Origin: Allobosea sp. 117
GTDB lineage: Bacteria; Pseudomonadota; Alphaproteobacteria; Rhizobiales; Xanthobacteraceae
NCBI RefSeq assembly: GCF_000702305.1
Contig: NZ_JNLC01000010.1
Span: forward strand, 372,001 to 436,000
Reading direction: 5' to 3'
Length of the DNA stretch: 64,000 bases
The translations under genes were made by a program, and so were the position numbers. The first letter of the stretch is position 1. Each line of letters opens with the position of its first letter. Shown in pieces: positions 8,853-16,921 of the stretch. The notes below the pieces were generated by a model. It was not told where the DNA came from and ran no database searches. It saw only the letters and a program-made list of their open reading frames with translations.

Positions 8853-9327
8853 GCGCCCCGCCCCGCAACCGGCCGACGGCGCGCAGCCGACCGGACGGCC
8901 GGACCTGCTGGCAGGCCTGATGTTCGCGGCGATCGCGCTGTTCGGCCTCTATCTGGTGCGCGACTACGACATGGGCACCGCCGCCCGCATGGGCACCGGC
9001 TATGTGCCACGCCTCGTGTGCTGGATCATGCTGGCGCTCGGGGCGGCGATCGCCGTGCGGGGCTTTCAGGCCGAACGCGAGCCGGAAGAGCCGCTGGCGT
9101 GGCGCCCGCTGCTGATGGTGCCGCTCGCCATCGTCGCCTTCGGCCTGCTGGTCGATCGCGCCGGGCTGGTGGCTGCGGCGACCGCGCTGATCGTCATCGG
9201 TGCCTTTGCGAGCCGTGGCGTGCGCCCGCTGGAGACACTGGCGTTGGGGCTGGTGCTCATCGCCGGCTCGGTGCTCGTCTTCGTCTGGGGCCTTGGCCTC
9301 TCCATGGACATCTGGCCGGAATTCTAG
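8845..9327 (+). CDS. TctB family small permease subunit, copy 2
   Basis: A 160-residue membrane protein. A hydrophilic, proline-rich N terminus (about 20 residues) precedes four hydrophobic segments. The TctB signature is RDYDMGTAARMGTGYVPR, and it ends in DIWPEF like the other TctB. Its start overlaps the hydrolase end by 8 bases and its stop directly abuts the TctA ATG, so the three are translated as a unit. It is the small membrane component of the second TTT importer. Confidence 0.88.
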   Translation: MAERPAPQPADGAQPTGRPDLLAGLMFAAIALFGLYLVRDYDMGTAARMGTGYVPRLVCWIMLALGAAIAVRGFQAEREPEEPLAWRPLLMVPLAIVAFGLLVDRAGLVAAATALIVIGAFASRGVRPLETLALGLVLIAGSVLVFVWGLGLSMDIWPEF

Positions 9328-10845
9328 ATGCAGGATCTCATCGCCCATCTTGCGCTTGGCTTCGACGTCGCGATGACGCCGGCCAATGTCGGCTTTGCGC
9401 TGGTGGGCTGCCTGGTCGGTACGCTGATCGGCGTACTGCCGGGTATCGGGCCGGTGGCGACGGTGGCGATGCTGCTGCCGCTGACCTTCTATCTGACGCC
9501 GGTGTCCGGGCTGATCATGCTGTCCGGCATCTTCTACGGCGCGCAATATGGCGGCTCGACCACCGCGATCCTGGTCAATCTGCCGGGCGAGACATCGGCC
9601 GTGGTCACCTGCCTCGACGGCTACCAGATGGCGCGGCGCGGGCGCGCCGGGCCGGCTCTGGCGGCCGCCGCGCTCGGCTCGTTCTTCGCCGGCACGGTGG
9701 CGACGCTGCTGATCGCGCTGGCCGCGCCGCCGCTGGCGAGCATCGCCCGCTCCTTCGGCGCACCGGAATATTTCACGCTGATGATGTTCGGCCTGCTGGC
9801 CGCCGTGGTGCTCGCCAACGGCTCGGTGCCGAAGGCGGTCGCCATGATCTTCCTCGGCATCCTGCTCGGCATGGTCGGCACCGACGTCAACACCGGCAAT
9901 GCGCGGTTCGACTTCGACATTCCGAACCTCGCCGACGGCATCGGCTTCGTGCCGCTGTCGATCGGACTGTTCGGGCTGAGCGAGATCATCGCCACGCTCG
10001 CGCATGGCTCGCAGGACCGCACGGTGCTCAGCGGGCGGGTATCCAATCTCTGGCCGAGCCGGGACGACTTCCGCCGCGGCTTCCCGGCGGTGCTGCGCGG
10101 CACCGGCATCGGCTCGCTGCTCGGCGTGCTGCCGGGCGGCGGTGCCATCCTCTCCTCCTTCGCGGCCTATATGTTCGAGAAGAAGCTGTCGCGCGAGCCG
10201 GGGCGCTTCGGGCAGGGCGCGATCGAAGGGGTCGCCGCTCCGGAGGCGGCCAACAATGCCGGCGCGCAGACCTCGTTCATCCCGATGCTGACGCTCGGCA
10301 TCCCCGGCAATGCGACCATGGCGCTGATCGTCGGCGCGCTGACCATCCACGGCATCCAGCCTGGCCCGATGGTGATGACCGAGCGCCCGGAGCTGTTCTG
10401 GGGGCTGGTGGCGAGCATGTGGATCGGCAACCTCATGCTGGTCGTCATCAACTTGCCGCTGATCAGCGTTTGGGTATGGCTGCTGCGCATCCCCTATCGT
10501 CTGCTCTATCTGGCGATCATGCTGTTCTGCGCGATCGGGGTCTACACGGTGAACAACAGCGCCTTCGACGTCCTGATGACTGCCGGCTTCGGCGTGCTGG
10601 GCTACGTCTTCATCCGGCTGCGCTGCGAGCCGGCGCCGCTGCTGCTCGGCTTCGTGCTCGGCCCGCTGATGGAGGAGAATCTGCGCCGCTCCATGGTGAT
10701 CTCCGGCGGCGACCCGATGATCTTCCTGACGCGCCCGATCTGCCTTGGCCTTGTCATCGCCTCGCTGGTGTTGCTGGCGCTGATCGTGCTGCCCGCGGTG
10801 CGTCAGACCCGGCAGGTCGCCTTCCAGGAGCCGGAAGGGGCATGA
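9328..10845 (+). CDS. Tripartite tricarboxylate transporter large permease (TctA family), copy 2
   Basis: A 505-residue polytopic membrane protein with the TctA motifs GCLVGTLIGVLPGIGP (about 29-44), FYGAQYGGSTTAILVNLPGE and GVLPGGGAILSSFAA. It is strongly similar to copy 1 throughout. It begins on the base after the TctB stop. Its own stop overlaps the ATG of the iron-sulfur subunit (ATGA), so transport and oxidation are coupled in one transcript. That suggests the imported compound is the substrate of the molybdenum hydroxylase or a precursor of it. Confidence 0.93.
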   Translation: MQDLIAHLALGFDVAMTPANVGFALVGCLVGTLIGVLPGIGPVATVAMLLPLTFYLTPVSGLIMLSGIFYGAQYGGSTTAILVNLPGETSAVVTCLDGYQMARRGRAGPALAAAALGSFFAGTVATLLIALAAPPLASIARSFGAPEYFTLMMFGLLAAVVLANGSVPKAVAMIFLGILLGMVGTDVNTGNARFDFDIPNLADGIGFVPLSIGLFGLSEIIATLAHGSQDRTVLSGRVSNLWPSRDDFRRGFPAVLRGTGIGSLLGVLPGGGAILSSFAAYMFEKKLSREPGRFGQGAIEGVAAPEAANNAGAQTSFIPMLTLGIPGNATMALIVGALTIHGIQPGPMVMTERPELFWGLVASMWIGNLMLVVINLPLISVWVWLLRIPYRLLYLAIMLFCAIGVYTVNNSAFDVLMTAGFGVLGYVFIRLRCEPAPLLLGFVLGPLMEENLRRSMVISGGDPMIFLTRPICLGLVIASLVLLALIVLPAVRQTRQVAFQEPEGA

Positions 10846-11336
10846 GCGGGATAGCGCCGGAGCTGGTCCGGTTCACCGTGAACGGGCGGCCGGTCGCGGT
10901 GGACGGCTCCGGCGATGTCCCGCTGCTCGCGGTGCTGCGCGGCGAACTGGGGCTGACCGGCTCGCGCTTCGGCTGCGGGCTGGAGCAATGCGGCGCCTGC
11001 ACCGTGCTGGTCGATGATGAGCCGGTTTATGCGTGCTCCCGCCCGGCCTGGAGTGTGGCCGACCGGTCCGTCACCACCATCGAGCATGCCGCGCACGACC
11101 CCGTGCTGGCGGCGCTGCGCGCGGCCTTCATCACCGAGCAGGCGGGCCAGTGCGGCTATTGCCTTTCGGGCATCGTGATGAGCGCCCGGGTGCTGCTGGT
11201 GCGCGAACCGTGTCCGGATCGCGCCGCCGTGGTGGCGGCGCTCGACCGGCATTTGTGCCGCTGCGGCGCCCATAACCGGATCATCCGCGCGGTGCAGCGC
11301 GCCGCCGCCAACCTCGCCGCCGGCGAGGTGACATGA
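10842..11336 (+). CDS. [2Fe-2S] subunit of a xanthine dehydrogenase-family molybdenum hydroxylase
   Basis: A 164-residue electron-transfer subunit. The N-terminal plant-type ferredoxin domain holds Cys45, Cys50, Cys53 and Cys65 (FGCGLEQCGACTVLV). The C-terminal helical domain holds the second cluster at Cys104, Cys107, Cys139 and Cys141 (GQCGYCLSG and HLCRCG). The size and layout match the small subunits of isoquinoline 1-oxidoreductase, nicotinate and aldehyde dehydrogenases. It starts inside the TctA stop and overlaps the large subunit by 4 bases. No FAD subunit or cytochrome gene is adjacent, as in isoquinoline-oxidoreductase-type enzymes that pass electrons elsewhere. Confidence 0.92.
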   Translation: MSGIAPELVRFTVNGRPVAVDGSGDVPLLAVLRGELGLTGSRFGCGLEQCGACTVLVDDEPVYACSRPAWSVADRSVTTIEHAAHDPVLAALRAAFITEQAGQCGYCLSGIVMSARVLLVREPCPDRAAVVAALDRHLCRCGAHNRIIRAVQRAAANLAAGEVT

Positions 11337-13444
11337 TTGCCGGCCCGCTGCCCCGCGGCCTCGCCGACAACCCGCGGCTCGACACCTGGATCGGCTTCGA
11401 GACGCCGGGACGGGTGCGCATCGCGACCGGCAAGGTCGAACTCGGCCAAGGCGTGCTCACCGCCATAGCCCAGATCGCCGCCGAGGAGCTCGACGTCGAT
11501 CACCAGCGGCTGGACCTCGTCTCCGGCGTGACCGGCGACGGGCCGAACGAGGGCTATACGGCCGGCAGTCTGTCGGTCGAGGGATCGGGCGGCGCCGTCC
11601 GCATCGTCTGCGCCGAGGTGCGGGCGCGGTTCCTCGCCGTCGCCGCCGCACGGTTCGGCTGCGGGGTGGAGGAGCTGAGCGTCGAGGACGGCGCCTTCCG
11701 CCGCGACGGGCAGCCGACGGGTTTCGACTACTGGCGGCTCGCGGGCGACATCGATCTCGCCCGCGACATCACCGGCGGCGCGCGCGCCAAGTCACCGGAG
11801 GCCTACCGCCTCGTCGGCCACTCGGTGCCGCGCCTCGACCTGCCGGAAAAGATCGGCGGCGGCGCCTTCATCCACGACCTGACCGGGCCCGATCTGCTGC
11901 ATGCGCGGGTGCTGCGCCAGCCCTGGCGGGGCGCGGTACTCGGCCCGCTCGACGAGGGGCCGCTCCGCCGCGCGGCACGCCGACCGATCGACATCCTGCG
12001 CGAAGGCGGCTTCCTCGCTCTCATGGGCGAGGACGAGGCCAGCGTCGAGGCGGCCGCCGCGGTCGCGCGCGACAAGGCGACGTGGAGCGGTGGCGAGCAG
12101 GTGCCGGACGAGGTGACCACCGGCGGCTGGCTCCGGCGGCAGCCGACGACCGACCGCGTCATCGCCGAGGGTGGCCCGGCGGCGCAGCGCGAGCATGTCG
12201 AGGCGGCCTATTCGCGCGGCTTCATCTCACATGGCTCGATCGGGCCGAGCTGTGCGCTCGCCCGCTGGGACGGCAGGCAGCTCACCGTCACCACGCACTC
12301 GCAGGGCGTCTACCCGCTGCGGCAGGCGCTGGCGCGCGCATTCCGCCTCGCCCCCGAAGCCATCTCCGTCCAGCACCGGCAGTCGGCCGGCTGCTACGGA
12401 CACAACGGCGCCGATGACGTCGCCTTCGACGCCGCGCTGCTGGCGCTGCGCCGGCCGGGCCAGACGGTGCGCGCGCAATGGACCCGCGCCGACGAATTGA
12501 CGGCTTCCCCCTTCGGCGCGCCGATGGCGGTCGAGCTGCGCGCGGCGCTTAATGCCGACGGATTGCCGGCGGACTGGAGCATCGAGATCTGGTCCGGCCC
12601 GCACGGCCAGCGTCCCGGCATGAGCGGGGCGATCAATCTGATCGGCGCCGAGGCTCTGCCGGGTGCGCCGCCGCGCACCCTGCCGGCCGACGTGCCGGAC
12701 GCTAACGGCTTCGGCTCCGCCCGCAACGCCCTGGCGCTCTACGACCTGCCCGCGCAGCGCATTGTCACCCATTTCGCGGCGGCTCATCCGGTGCGGACGT
12801 CGTCGCTGCGTGGGCTCGGTGCCTTCGCCAACATTTTCGCCATCGAATGCTTCATCGACGAGCTGGCGGAAGCGGCGGGCCGCGATCCGGTCGCCTATCG
12901 GCTCGCGCTGCTCACCGACCCGCGGGCGCGCGCGGTGGTCGAAACGGCGGCGGCGATGGCCGGCTGGTCGTCGGACGAGCCGCGCGGCGAAGGCATCGCC
13001 AGGGGCATGGGCTTCGGCCGCTACAAGAACAAGGCCGCCTATTTCGCTGCCGTCGCCGAGGTGGAGCTCGACGAGGATGTCCGGCTGCGCAAGGTCTGGT
13101 GCGCCGTCGACGCCGGGCTGGTGATCAATCCGGACGGCGCGGCGAACCAGGTCGAGGGCGGGGTGATCCAATCCGCGAGCTGGACGCTGAAGGAGAGCGT
13201 GCGCTTTGAAGACGGCCGCCCGGTGTGCGCGCAATGGGACGACTACCCGATCCTGCGCTTCTCCGAGGTGCCGGAGGTTGAAATCCAATTCTTGGACAGG
13301 CGGAGCGAGGCGCCGCTCGGCCTCGGCGAGGTGGCGCAGGGGCCGACGGCGGCAGCGATCGGCAATGCGGTGGCGCGGGCGCTCGGCGCGCGCATCCGCG
13401 ACCTTCCCTTGAGCCGCGAGCGCATCATGAACGCGCTGCTTTAG
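11333..13444 (+). CDS. Molybdopterin-binding large subunit, isoquinoline 1-oxidoreductase/nicotinate dehydrogenase type
   Basis: A 703-residue catalytic subunit of a molybdenum hydroxylase, the partner of the preceding [2Fe-2S] protein. The N terminus lacks a separate aldehyde-oxidase a/b hammerhead first and begins in the molybdopterin domain (GKVELGQGVLTAIAQIAAEEL; PNEGYTAGSLSVEGSG). This is followed by the hammerhead region (about 160-210) and the second molybdopterin half. The presumed catalytic Glu is in GLGEVAQGPTAAAIGNA near the C terminus. These enzymes insert water-derived oxygen into N-heterocycles or aldehydes. No Tat signal is visible, so it is probably cytoplasmic. A hairpin and repeat follow the stop. 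Confidence 0.9.
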   Translation: MIAGPLPRGLADNPRLDTWIGFETPGRVRIATGKVELGQGVLTAIAQIAAEELDVDHQRLDLVSGVTGDGPNEGYTAGSLSVEGSGGAVRIVCAEVRARFLAVAAARFGCGVEELSVEDGAFRRDGQPTGFDYWRLAGDIDLARDITGGARAKSPEAYRLVGHSVPRLDLPEKIGGGAFIHDLTGPDLLHARVLRQPWRGAVLGPLDEGPLRRAARRPIDILREGGFLALMGEDEASVEAAAAVARDKATWSGGEQVPDEVTTGGWLRRQPTTDRVIAEGGPAAQREHVEAAYSRGFISHGSIGPSCALARWDGRQLTVTTHSQGVYPLRQALARAFRLAPEAISVQHRQSAGCYGHNGADDVAFDAALLALRRPGQTVRAQWTRADELTASPFGAPMAVELRAALNADGLPADWSIEIWSGPHGQRPGMSGAINLIGAEALPGAPPRTLPADVPDANGFGSARNALALYDLPAQRIVTHFAAAHPVRTSSLRGLGAFANIFAIECFIDELAEAAGRDPVAYRLALLTDPRARAVVETAAAMAGWSSDEPRGEGIARGMGFGRYKNKAAYFAAVAEVELDEDVRLRKVWCAVDAGLVINPDGAANQVEGGVIQSASWTLKESVRFEDGRPVCAQWDDYPILRFSEVPEVEIQFLDRRSEAPLGLGEVAQGPTAAAIGNAVARALGARIRDLPLSRERIMNALL

Positions 13445-13510
13445 AGCGCTTTTGAGCGAAGCGGGCGCCGGTTCGCGTGAAGAAAACGCGACAAAACAAG
13501 AACCTAGAGC
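13443..13510. repeat. Alphaproteobacterial intergenic repeat (RIME-like mosaic)
   Basis: Starting at the stop codon of the large subunit, this stretch contains AGCGAAGCGGGCGCCGG and CGCGTGAAGAAAACGCG followed by ACAAAACAAGAACCTAGAGC. I recall this series as a very common intergenic repeat in Hyphomicrobiales genomes, related to RIME-type palindromic elements. The core can fold (CGCGT ... ACGCG). No second copy is present in this window. The identification rests on memory and could be tested by a genome-wide search. Confidence 0.6.
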
Positions 13511-13546
13511 CGTTCAGTGTTTCCATCAAACACTGAACGGCTCTAG
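13504..13546. terminator. Bidirectional terminator-like hairpin, 19-bp perfect stem
   Basis: CTAGAGCCGTTCAGTGTTT, a 5-base loop (CCATC), then its exact reverse complement. It lies between the end of the molybdenum hydroxylase operon and the convergent end of the LacI gene. It is a strong candidate for terminating both, although no clear T-tract follows. It appears joined to the repeat immediately upstream. Confidence 0.65.
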
Positions 13547-13559
13547 AGGGCCCGCCCGC

Positions 13560-14558
13560 TCACCGGATGGCCGCCCATGCCGCGGTGCTGCCGCGCAGCA
13601 CGAGTTCCACAGGCAGGATCGTGTCCTCGGCGCCGTCGTCGCCGCCGATGCGATCCAAAAGGCGCTGCGCCGCCCGGCGGCCGATCGCCTCGCGCGGCTG
13701 GCGGATGGTGGAGAGCGGCGGCGTCATGTGCGCGACGAGCTCGATGTCGTCGAAGCCGATGACGGAGACGTCGCGCGGCACCGCGACACCATGGTGCTGC
13801 ACCTCGCCGATGAAGCCGCAGGCCATCTCGTCGCTGGCGAGGAACACGGCGGTCGGCCGCTCGCGCGCCGGCAGCGCCAGCCAGGCCTCGCCGGCGCGCC
13901 GGCCGGAGGCCAGAGTGAAATCGCCGGGCAGCACCAGCGGCGCCGGCATCCCCCGTTCGGCCAATGCCTGCTCGGTGCCCGCGAGCCGGGCCTGCGTGAG
14001 CACGTTGCCGGGTGGCCCGGCCACATGAGCGATCCGCCGGTGGCCGAGCCCGATGAGATGCTCGACCGCCATCATCGCCGCCGCGCGGTTGTCGATCTTC
14101 ACGCGCGGGGCGGCGAGACCCGGTATCCACTCGCAGGCGAGCACCACCGGCACGCGCCGCGCCAGCGCCTCGGCGGGCAGCGAGCCGTCGAGCACGATCA
14201 GCCCGTCGGCCCGGCTCGGCTCGGCATAGTTCAGGATCGATGCGCCGCCCTCCGCGCGGGTATCGGCCACCAGCAGGTTGAAGCCGGCGGGAGCCAGCAC
14301 CGAGGCGATGCCGGACAGGATCTGCGAGAAGAACGGATTGGCGAGATTGGGCACCAGCGCGACGATGCCGCCGGTCCGCCGGTGCCGGAGGTTGCGCGCC
14401 GCCTGATTGAGTCGGTAGCCGGTCTCGCGGATCGCCTCCTCGACGAGGCGTCGCGTCTCGGCGCTGACGATCTGCGGATTGGAGAGCACACGGCTGACGG
14501 TGGCGGTGGAGACCCCCGCCATCCGTGCGACATCCCCGATCTTCGGCCTTTCCTGCAT
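13560..14558 (-). CDS. LacI family transcriptional regulator of the adjacent sugar operon
   Basis: A 332-residue repressor-type protein. The N-terminal helix-turn-helix has the family pattern IGDVARMAGVSTATVSRVLSN (residues 7-27) and the hinge-helix region RLNQAARNLR. The periplasmic-binding-protein-like sensor domain (about 62-332) includes ALVPNLANPFFSQIL, DGLIVLDG and VIGFDDIELVAHMTPPLSTIRQP. It is divergent from the isomerase/dehydrogenase/ABC operon. The 156-base gap holds two matching operators, so it most likely represses that operon and itself in response to the imported sugar or a derivative. Confidence 0.92.
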   Translation of the reverse strand: MQERPKIGDVARMAGVSTATVSRVLSNPQIVSAETRRLVEEAIRETGYRLNQAARNLRHRRTGGIVALVPNLANPFFSQILSGIASVLAPAGFNLLVADTRAEGGASILNYAEPSRADGLIVLDGSLPAEALARRVPVVLACEWIPGLAAPRVKIDNRAAAMMAVEHLIGLGHRRIAHVAGPPGNVLTQARLAGTEQALAERGMPAPLVLPGDFTLASGRRAGEAWLALPARERPTAVFLASDEMACGFIGEVQHHGVAVPRDVSVIGFDDIELVAHMTPPLSTIRQPREAIGRRAAQRLLDRIGGDDGAEDTILPVELVLRGSTAAWAAIR

Positions 14559-14627
14559 CTGGCATGCTCCGCGCGAGTCGCGCCTGCCTCGCGTCCGCCT
14601 GTCATCTAAATAGCTGATAAAGGTTAT

Positions 14628-14641
14628 TGCAATCGATTACA
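14628..14641. promoter_or_regulatory. LacI-type operator 1 (TGCAATCGATTACA)
   Basis: A near-palindrome centred on CG (12 of 14 positions symmetric), typical of LacI-family sites. It lies 70 bases upstream of the LacI start and is repeated 32 bases away with one base changed. Confidence 0.75.
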
Positions 14642-14659
14642 TACGTCGGTTACGCTGTC

Positions 14660-14673
14660 TGCAACCGATTACA
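14660..14673. promoter_or_regulatory. LacI-type operator 2 (TGCAACCGATTACA)
   Basis: A second copy of the same site, differing only at position 6. It begins 32 bases after the first (about three helical turns) and lies 42 bases before the isomerase ATG. The pair is well placed to block the promoter of the rightward operon. Confidence 0.75.
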
Positions 14674-14714
14674 AAAACAAACGGTTGGTCGGCAAAGCCC
14701 GATCGGGAGGAAAG

Positions 14715-15773
14715 ATGCGCACCATCAAGGGGCCCGGCCTCTTCCTGGCGCAGTTCATCGGCGCCGAGGCTCCGTTCGACGGCTGGGAATCGATCGCGCG
14801 CTGGGCCGCCGGCTGCGGCTATCTCGGCGTGCAGGTGCCGACCGGCGATGCGCGCATCCTCGATCTCGATTCGGCGGCGGCCTCACGCGGCTGGTGCGAG
14901 GACTGGGTAGGGCAGGGCGCTGCCAGCGGCGTCGCCGTGACGGAACTGTCGGCGCATCTGCAGGGGCAGCTCGTCGCCGTGCATCCGGCCTATGACGCGC
15001 TGTTCGATGCCTTCGCCCCTGAGGCCGTGCGCGGCCGGCCGGCGGCGCGGCAGGAATGGGCCGTCGCGCAGGTGAGGAAGGCGCTGACCGCCTCGAAGAA
15101 CCTCGGCCTCACCGCGCTGGCGAGCTTCTCCGGCGCGCTCGCCTGGCCCTATCTCTATCCGTGGCCGCAGCGGCCGGCCGGGCTGGTCGAACAGGCCTTC
15201 GACGAGCTGGCGCGCCGCTGGCGGCCGATCCTGGACCACGCCGAGGCATGCGGCGTCGACATCTGCTTCGAGATCCACCCTGGCGAGGACCTGCACGACG
15301 GCGACAGCTTCGAGATGTTCCTCGACCGCGTGGGCCACCATCCGCGCGCGAAGATGCTCTACGACCCGTCGCACTATGTGCTGCAGCAGCTCGACTATCT
15401 CGACCATCTCGACATCTATGCCGAGCGGATCGGCATGTTCCACGTCAAGGATGCCGAGTTCAATCCGACCGGCCGCAAGGGCGTCTATGGCGGCTACCAG
15501 CCCTGGCTCAACCGGGCCGGGCGCTTCCGCAGCCCCGGCGACGGGCAGGTCGATTTCGGCGCCATCTTCTCGAAGCTCGCCGCGATGGATTTCGACGGAT
15601 GGGCGGTGGTCGAGTGGGAGTGCTGCCTGAAGAACCCGGAGGATGGCGCGCGCGAGGGCGCGGCCTTCGTGAAGAGCCACATCATCCGCGTCACCGAGCG
15701 GGCCTTCGACGATTTCGCCGCCGCCGGTACCGACCATGCCGCCAACCGGCGCCTGCTGGGGCTGGAGCGATGA
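14715..15773 (+). CDS. Sugar phosphate isomerase/epimerase (xylose isomerase-like TIM barrel)
   Basis: A 352-residue AP endonuclease 2/xylose-isomerase-like TIM barrel protein. Metal-ligand motifs are visible: ICFEIHPGEDLHDG (Glu and His), MLYDPSHYV (Asp, His) and GMFHVKDAEF (His, Asp). A late VVEWECCLK carries a further Glu. Family members isomerise or epimerise sugars, inososes or sugar acids. ATG 14715 has GGGAGG four to five bases upstream and is preferred to a start 30 bases earlier inside the control region. It overlaps the following dehydrogenase by ATGA; together they form a typical isomerase plus Gfo/Idh/MocA pair in sugar or inositol catabolism. Confidence 0.88.
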   Translation: MRTIKGPGLFLAQFIGAEAPFDGWESIARWAAGCGYLGVQVPTGDARILDLDSAAASRGWCEDWVGQGAASGVAVTELSAHLQGQLVAVHPAYDALFDAFAPEAVRGRPAARQEWAVAQVRKALTASKNLGLTALASFSGALAWPYLYPWPQRPAGLVEQAFDELARRWRPILDHAEACGVDICFEIHPGEDLHDGDSFEMFLDRVGHHPRAKMLYDPSHYVLQQLDYLDHLDIYAERIGMFHVKDAEFNPTGRKGVYGGYQPWLNRAGRFRSPGDGQVDFGAIFSKLAAMDFDGWAVVEWECCLKNPEDGAREGAAFVKSHIIRVTERAFDDFAAAGTDHAANRRLLGLER

Positions 15774-16921
15774 GCGCCCCGATGTTTCATGCTCCCATCC
15801 GGCTCGGCATGGTGGGGGGTGGCGCGGGCGCCTTCATCGGCGCCGTGCACCGCATCGCCGCGCGGCTCGACGGCGCGTTCGATCTCGTCGCCGGCGCGCT
15901 CTCCTCCACGCCCGAGAAGGCGCGCGCCTCCGCCGAGGCGCTCGGCATTCCCCGCGCCTATGATGACTTCGCCACCATGGCCCGCGCCGAGGCCGAGCGC
16001 GCCGACGGCATCGAGGCCGTGGCAATCGTCACGCCGAACCACATGCATGCGGCGCCCGCTATCGCATTCCTCGAACGCGGCATCCACGTCATCTGCGACA
16101 AGCCGCTGACCGCGACCATGGAGGAGGCTACGGCGCTCGCTGACGTGGCGCGCCGCTCGAACGCGCTGTTCGTCCTCACCCACAATTACACCGGCTACCC
16201 GATGGTGCGGCAGGCGCGCGCCATGGTGGCGTCCGGCGCGCTCGGGCGCATCCGCCTCGTGCAGGTGGAATATGCGCAGGAATGGCTCACCGGGCCGGCG
16301 GAGGCGCAGGGCTCGAAGCAGGCCGAGTGGCGCACCGACCCGGCGCGTTCCGGCGCCGGCGGCGCGCTCGGCGACATCGGCACCCATGCCTACAATCTCG
16401 CATGCTTCGTCTCCGGCCTGACGCCGGAAGCGCTGGCGGCGGACCTCTCCAGCTTCGGGCCGGGCCGGGCGCTCGACGACAACGCCCATGTGCTGCTGCG
16501 CTTTGCCGGCGGCGCGCGCGGAATGCTGTGGGCGAGCCAGGTGGCGCCGGGCAGCGAGAACGGTCTACGCCTGCGCCTCTATGGCGAAACGGGCGGGCTC
16601 GATTGGGCGCAGGAGGACCCGAACCGCCTGTGGTTCACCCGCTTCGGCGAGCCGAAGCAGTTGCTCACCCGCAACGGCGCCGGGGTCGGGTCGGAGGCGA
16701 CGCGCGTCTCGCGCATCCCGCCCGGCCATCCGGAGGGCTATCTGGAGGCCTTCGCCAACATCTATGCGGAGGCGGCCCGAGCGATCCGCGCGCATCAGGC
16801 GGGCGAGGGGCCGCCGCCCGGCACCACCTATCCGACGCTGGAGGACGGCCTCGCCGGCATGCGCTTCATCGCGGCCTGCGTCGAATCCTCCCGGCGCGAC
16901 GCGGCGTGGGTGACGCCGTGA
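15770..16921 (+). CDS. Gfo/Idh/MocA family NAD(P)-dependent oxidoreductase
   Basis: A 383-residue sugar or polyol dehydrogenase. The Rossmann N-terminal domain has RLGMVGGGAGAFIGAVHR (about 11-28) and the family motif VICDKPLTATMEEA (about 106-119), with the catalytic-type Lys in DKP. The C-terminal alpha/beta domain contains GGALGDIGTHAYNLACFVSG with the conserved Asp and His. It starts within the stop of the isomerase gene and ends inside the GTG start of the ABC ATPase, so all are co-translated. It presumably oxidises the sugar brought in by the downstream importer. The exact substrate (inositol, keto-sugar or amino sugar) is open. Confidence 0.9.
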   Translation: MSAPMFHAPIRLGMVGGGAGAFIGAVHRIAARLDGAFDLVAGALSSTPEKARASAEALGIPRAYDDFATMARAEAERADGIEAVAIVTPNHMHAAPAIAFLERGIHVICDKPLTATMEEATALADVARRSNALFVLTHNYTGYPMVRQARAMVASGALGRIRLVQVEYAQEWLTGPAEAQGSKQAEWRTDPARSGAGGALGDIGTHAYNLACFVSGLTPEALAADLSSFGPGRALDDNAHVLLRFAGGARGMLWASQVAPGSENGLRLRLYGETGGLDWAQEDPNRLWFTRFGEPKQLLTRNGAGVGSEATRVSRIPPGHPEGYLEAFANIYAEAARAIRAHQAGEGPPPGTTYPTLEDGLAGMRFIAACVESSRRDAAWVTP

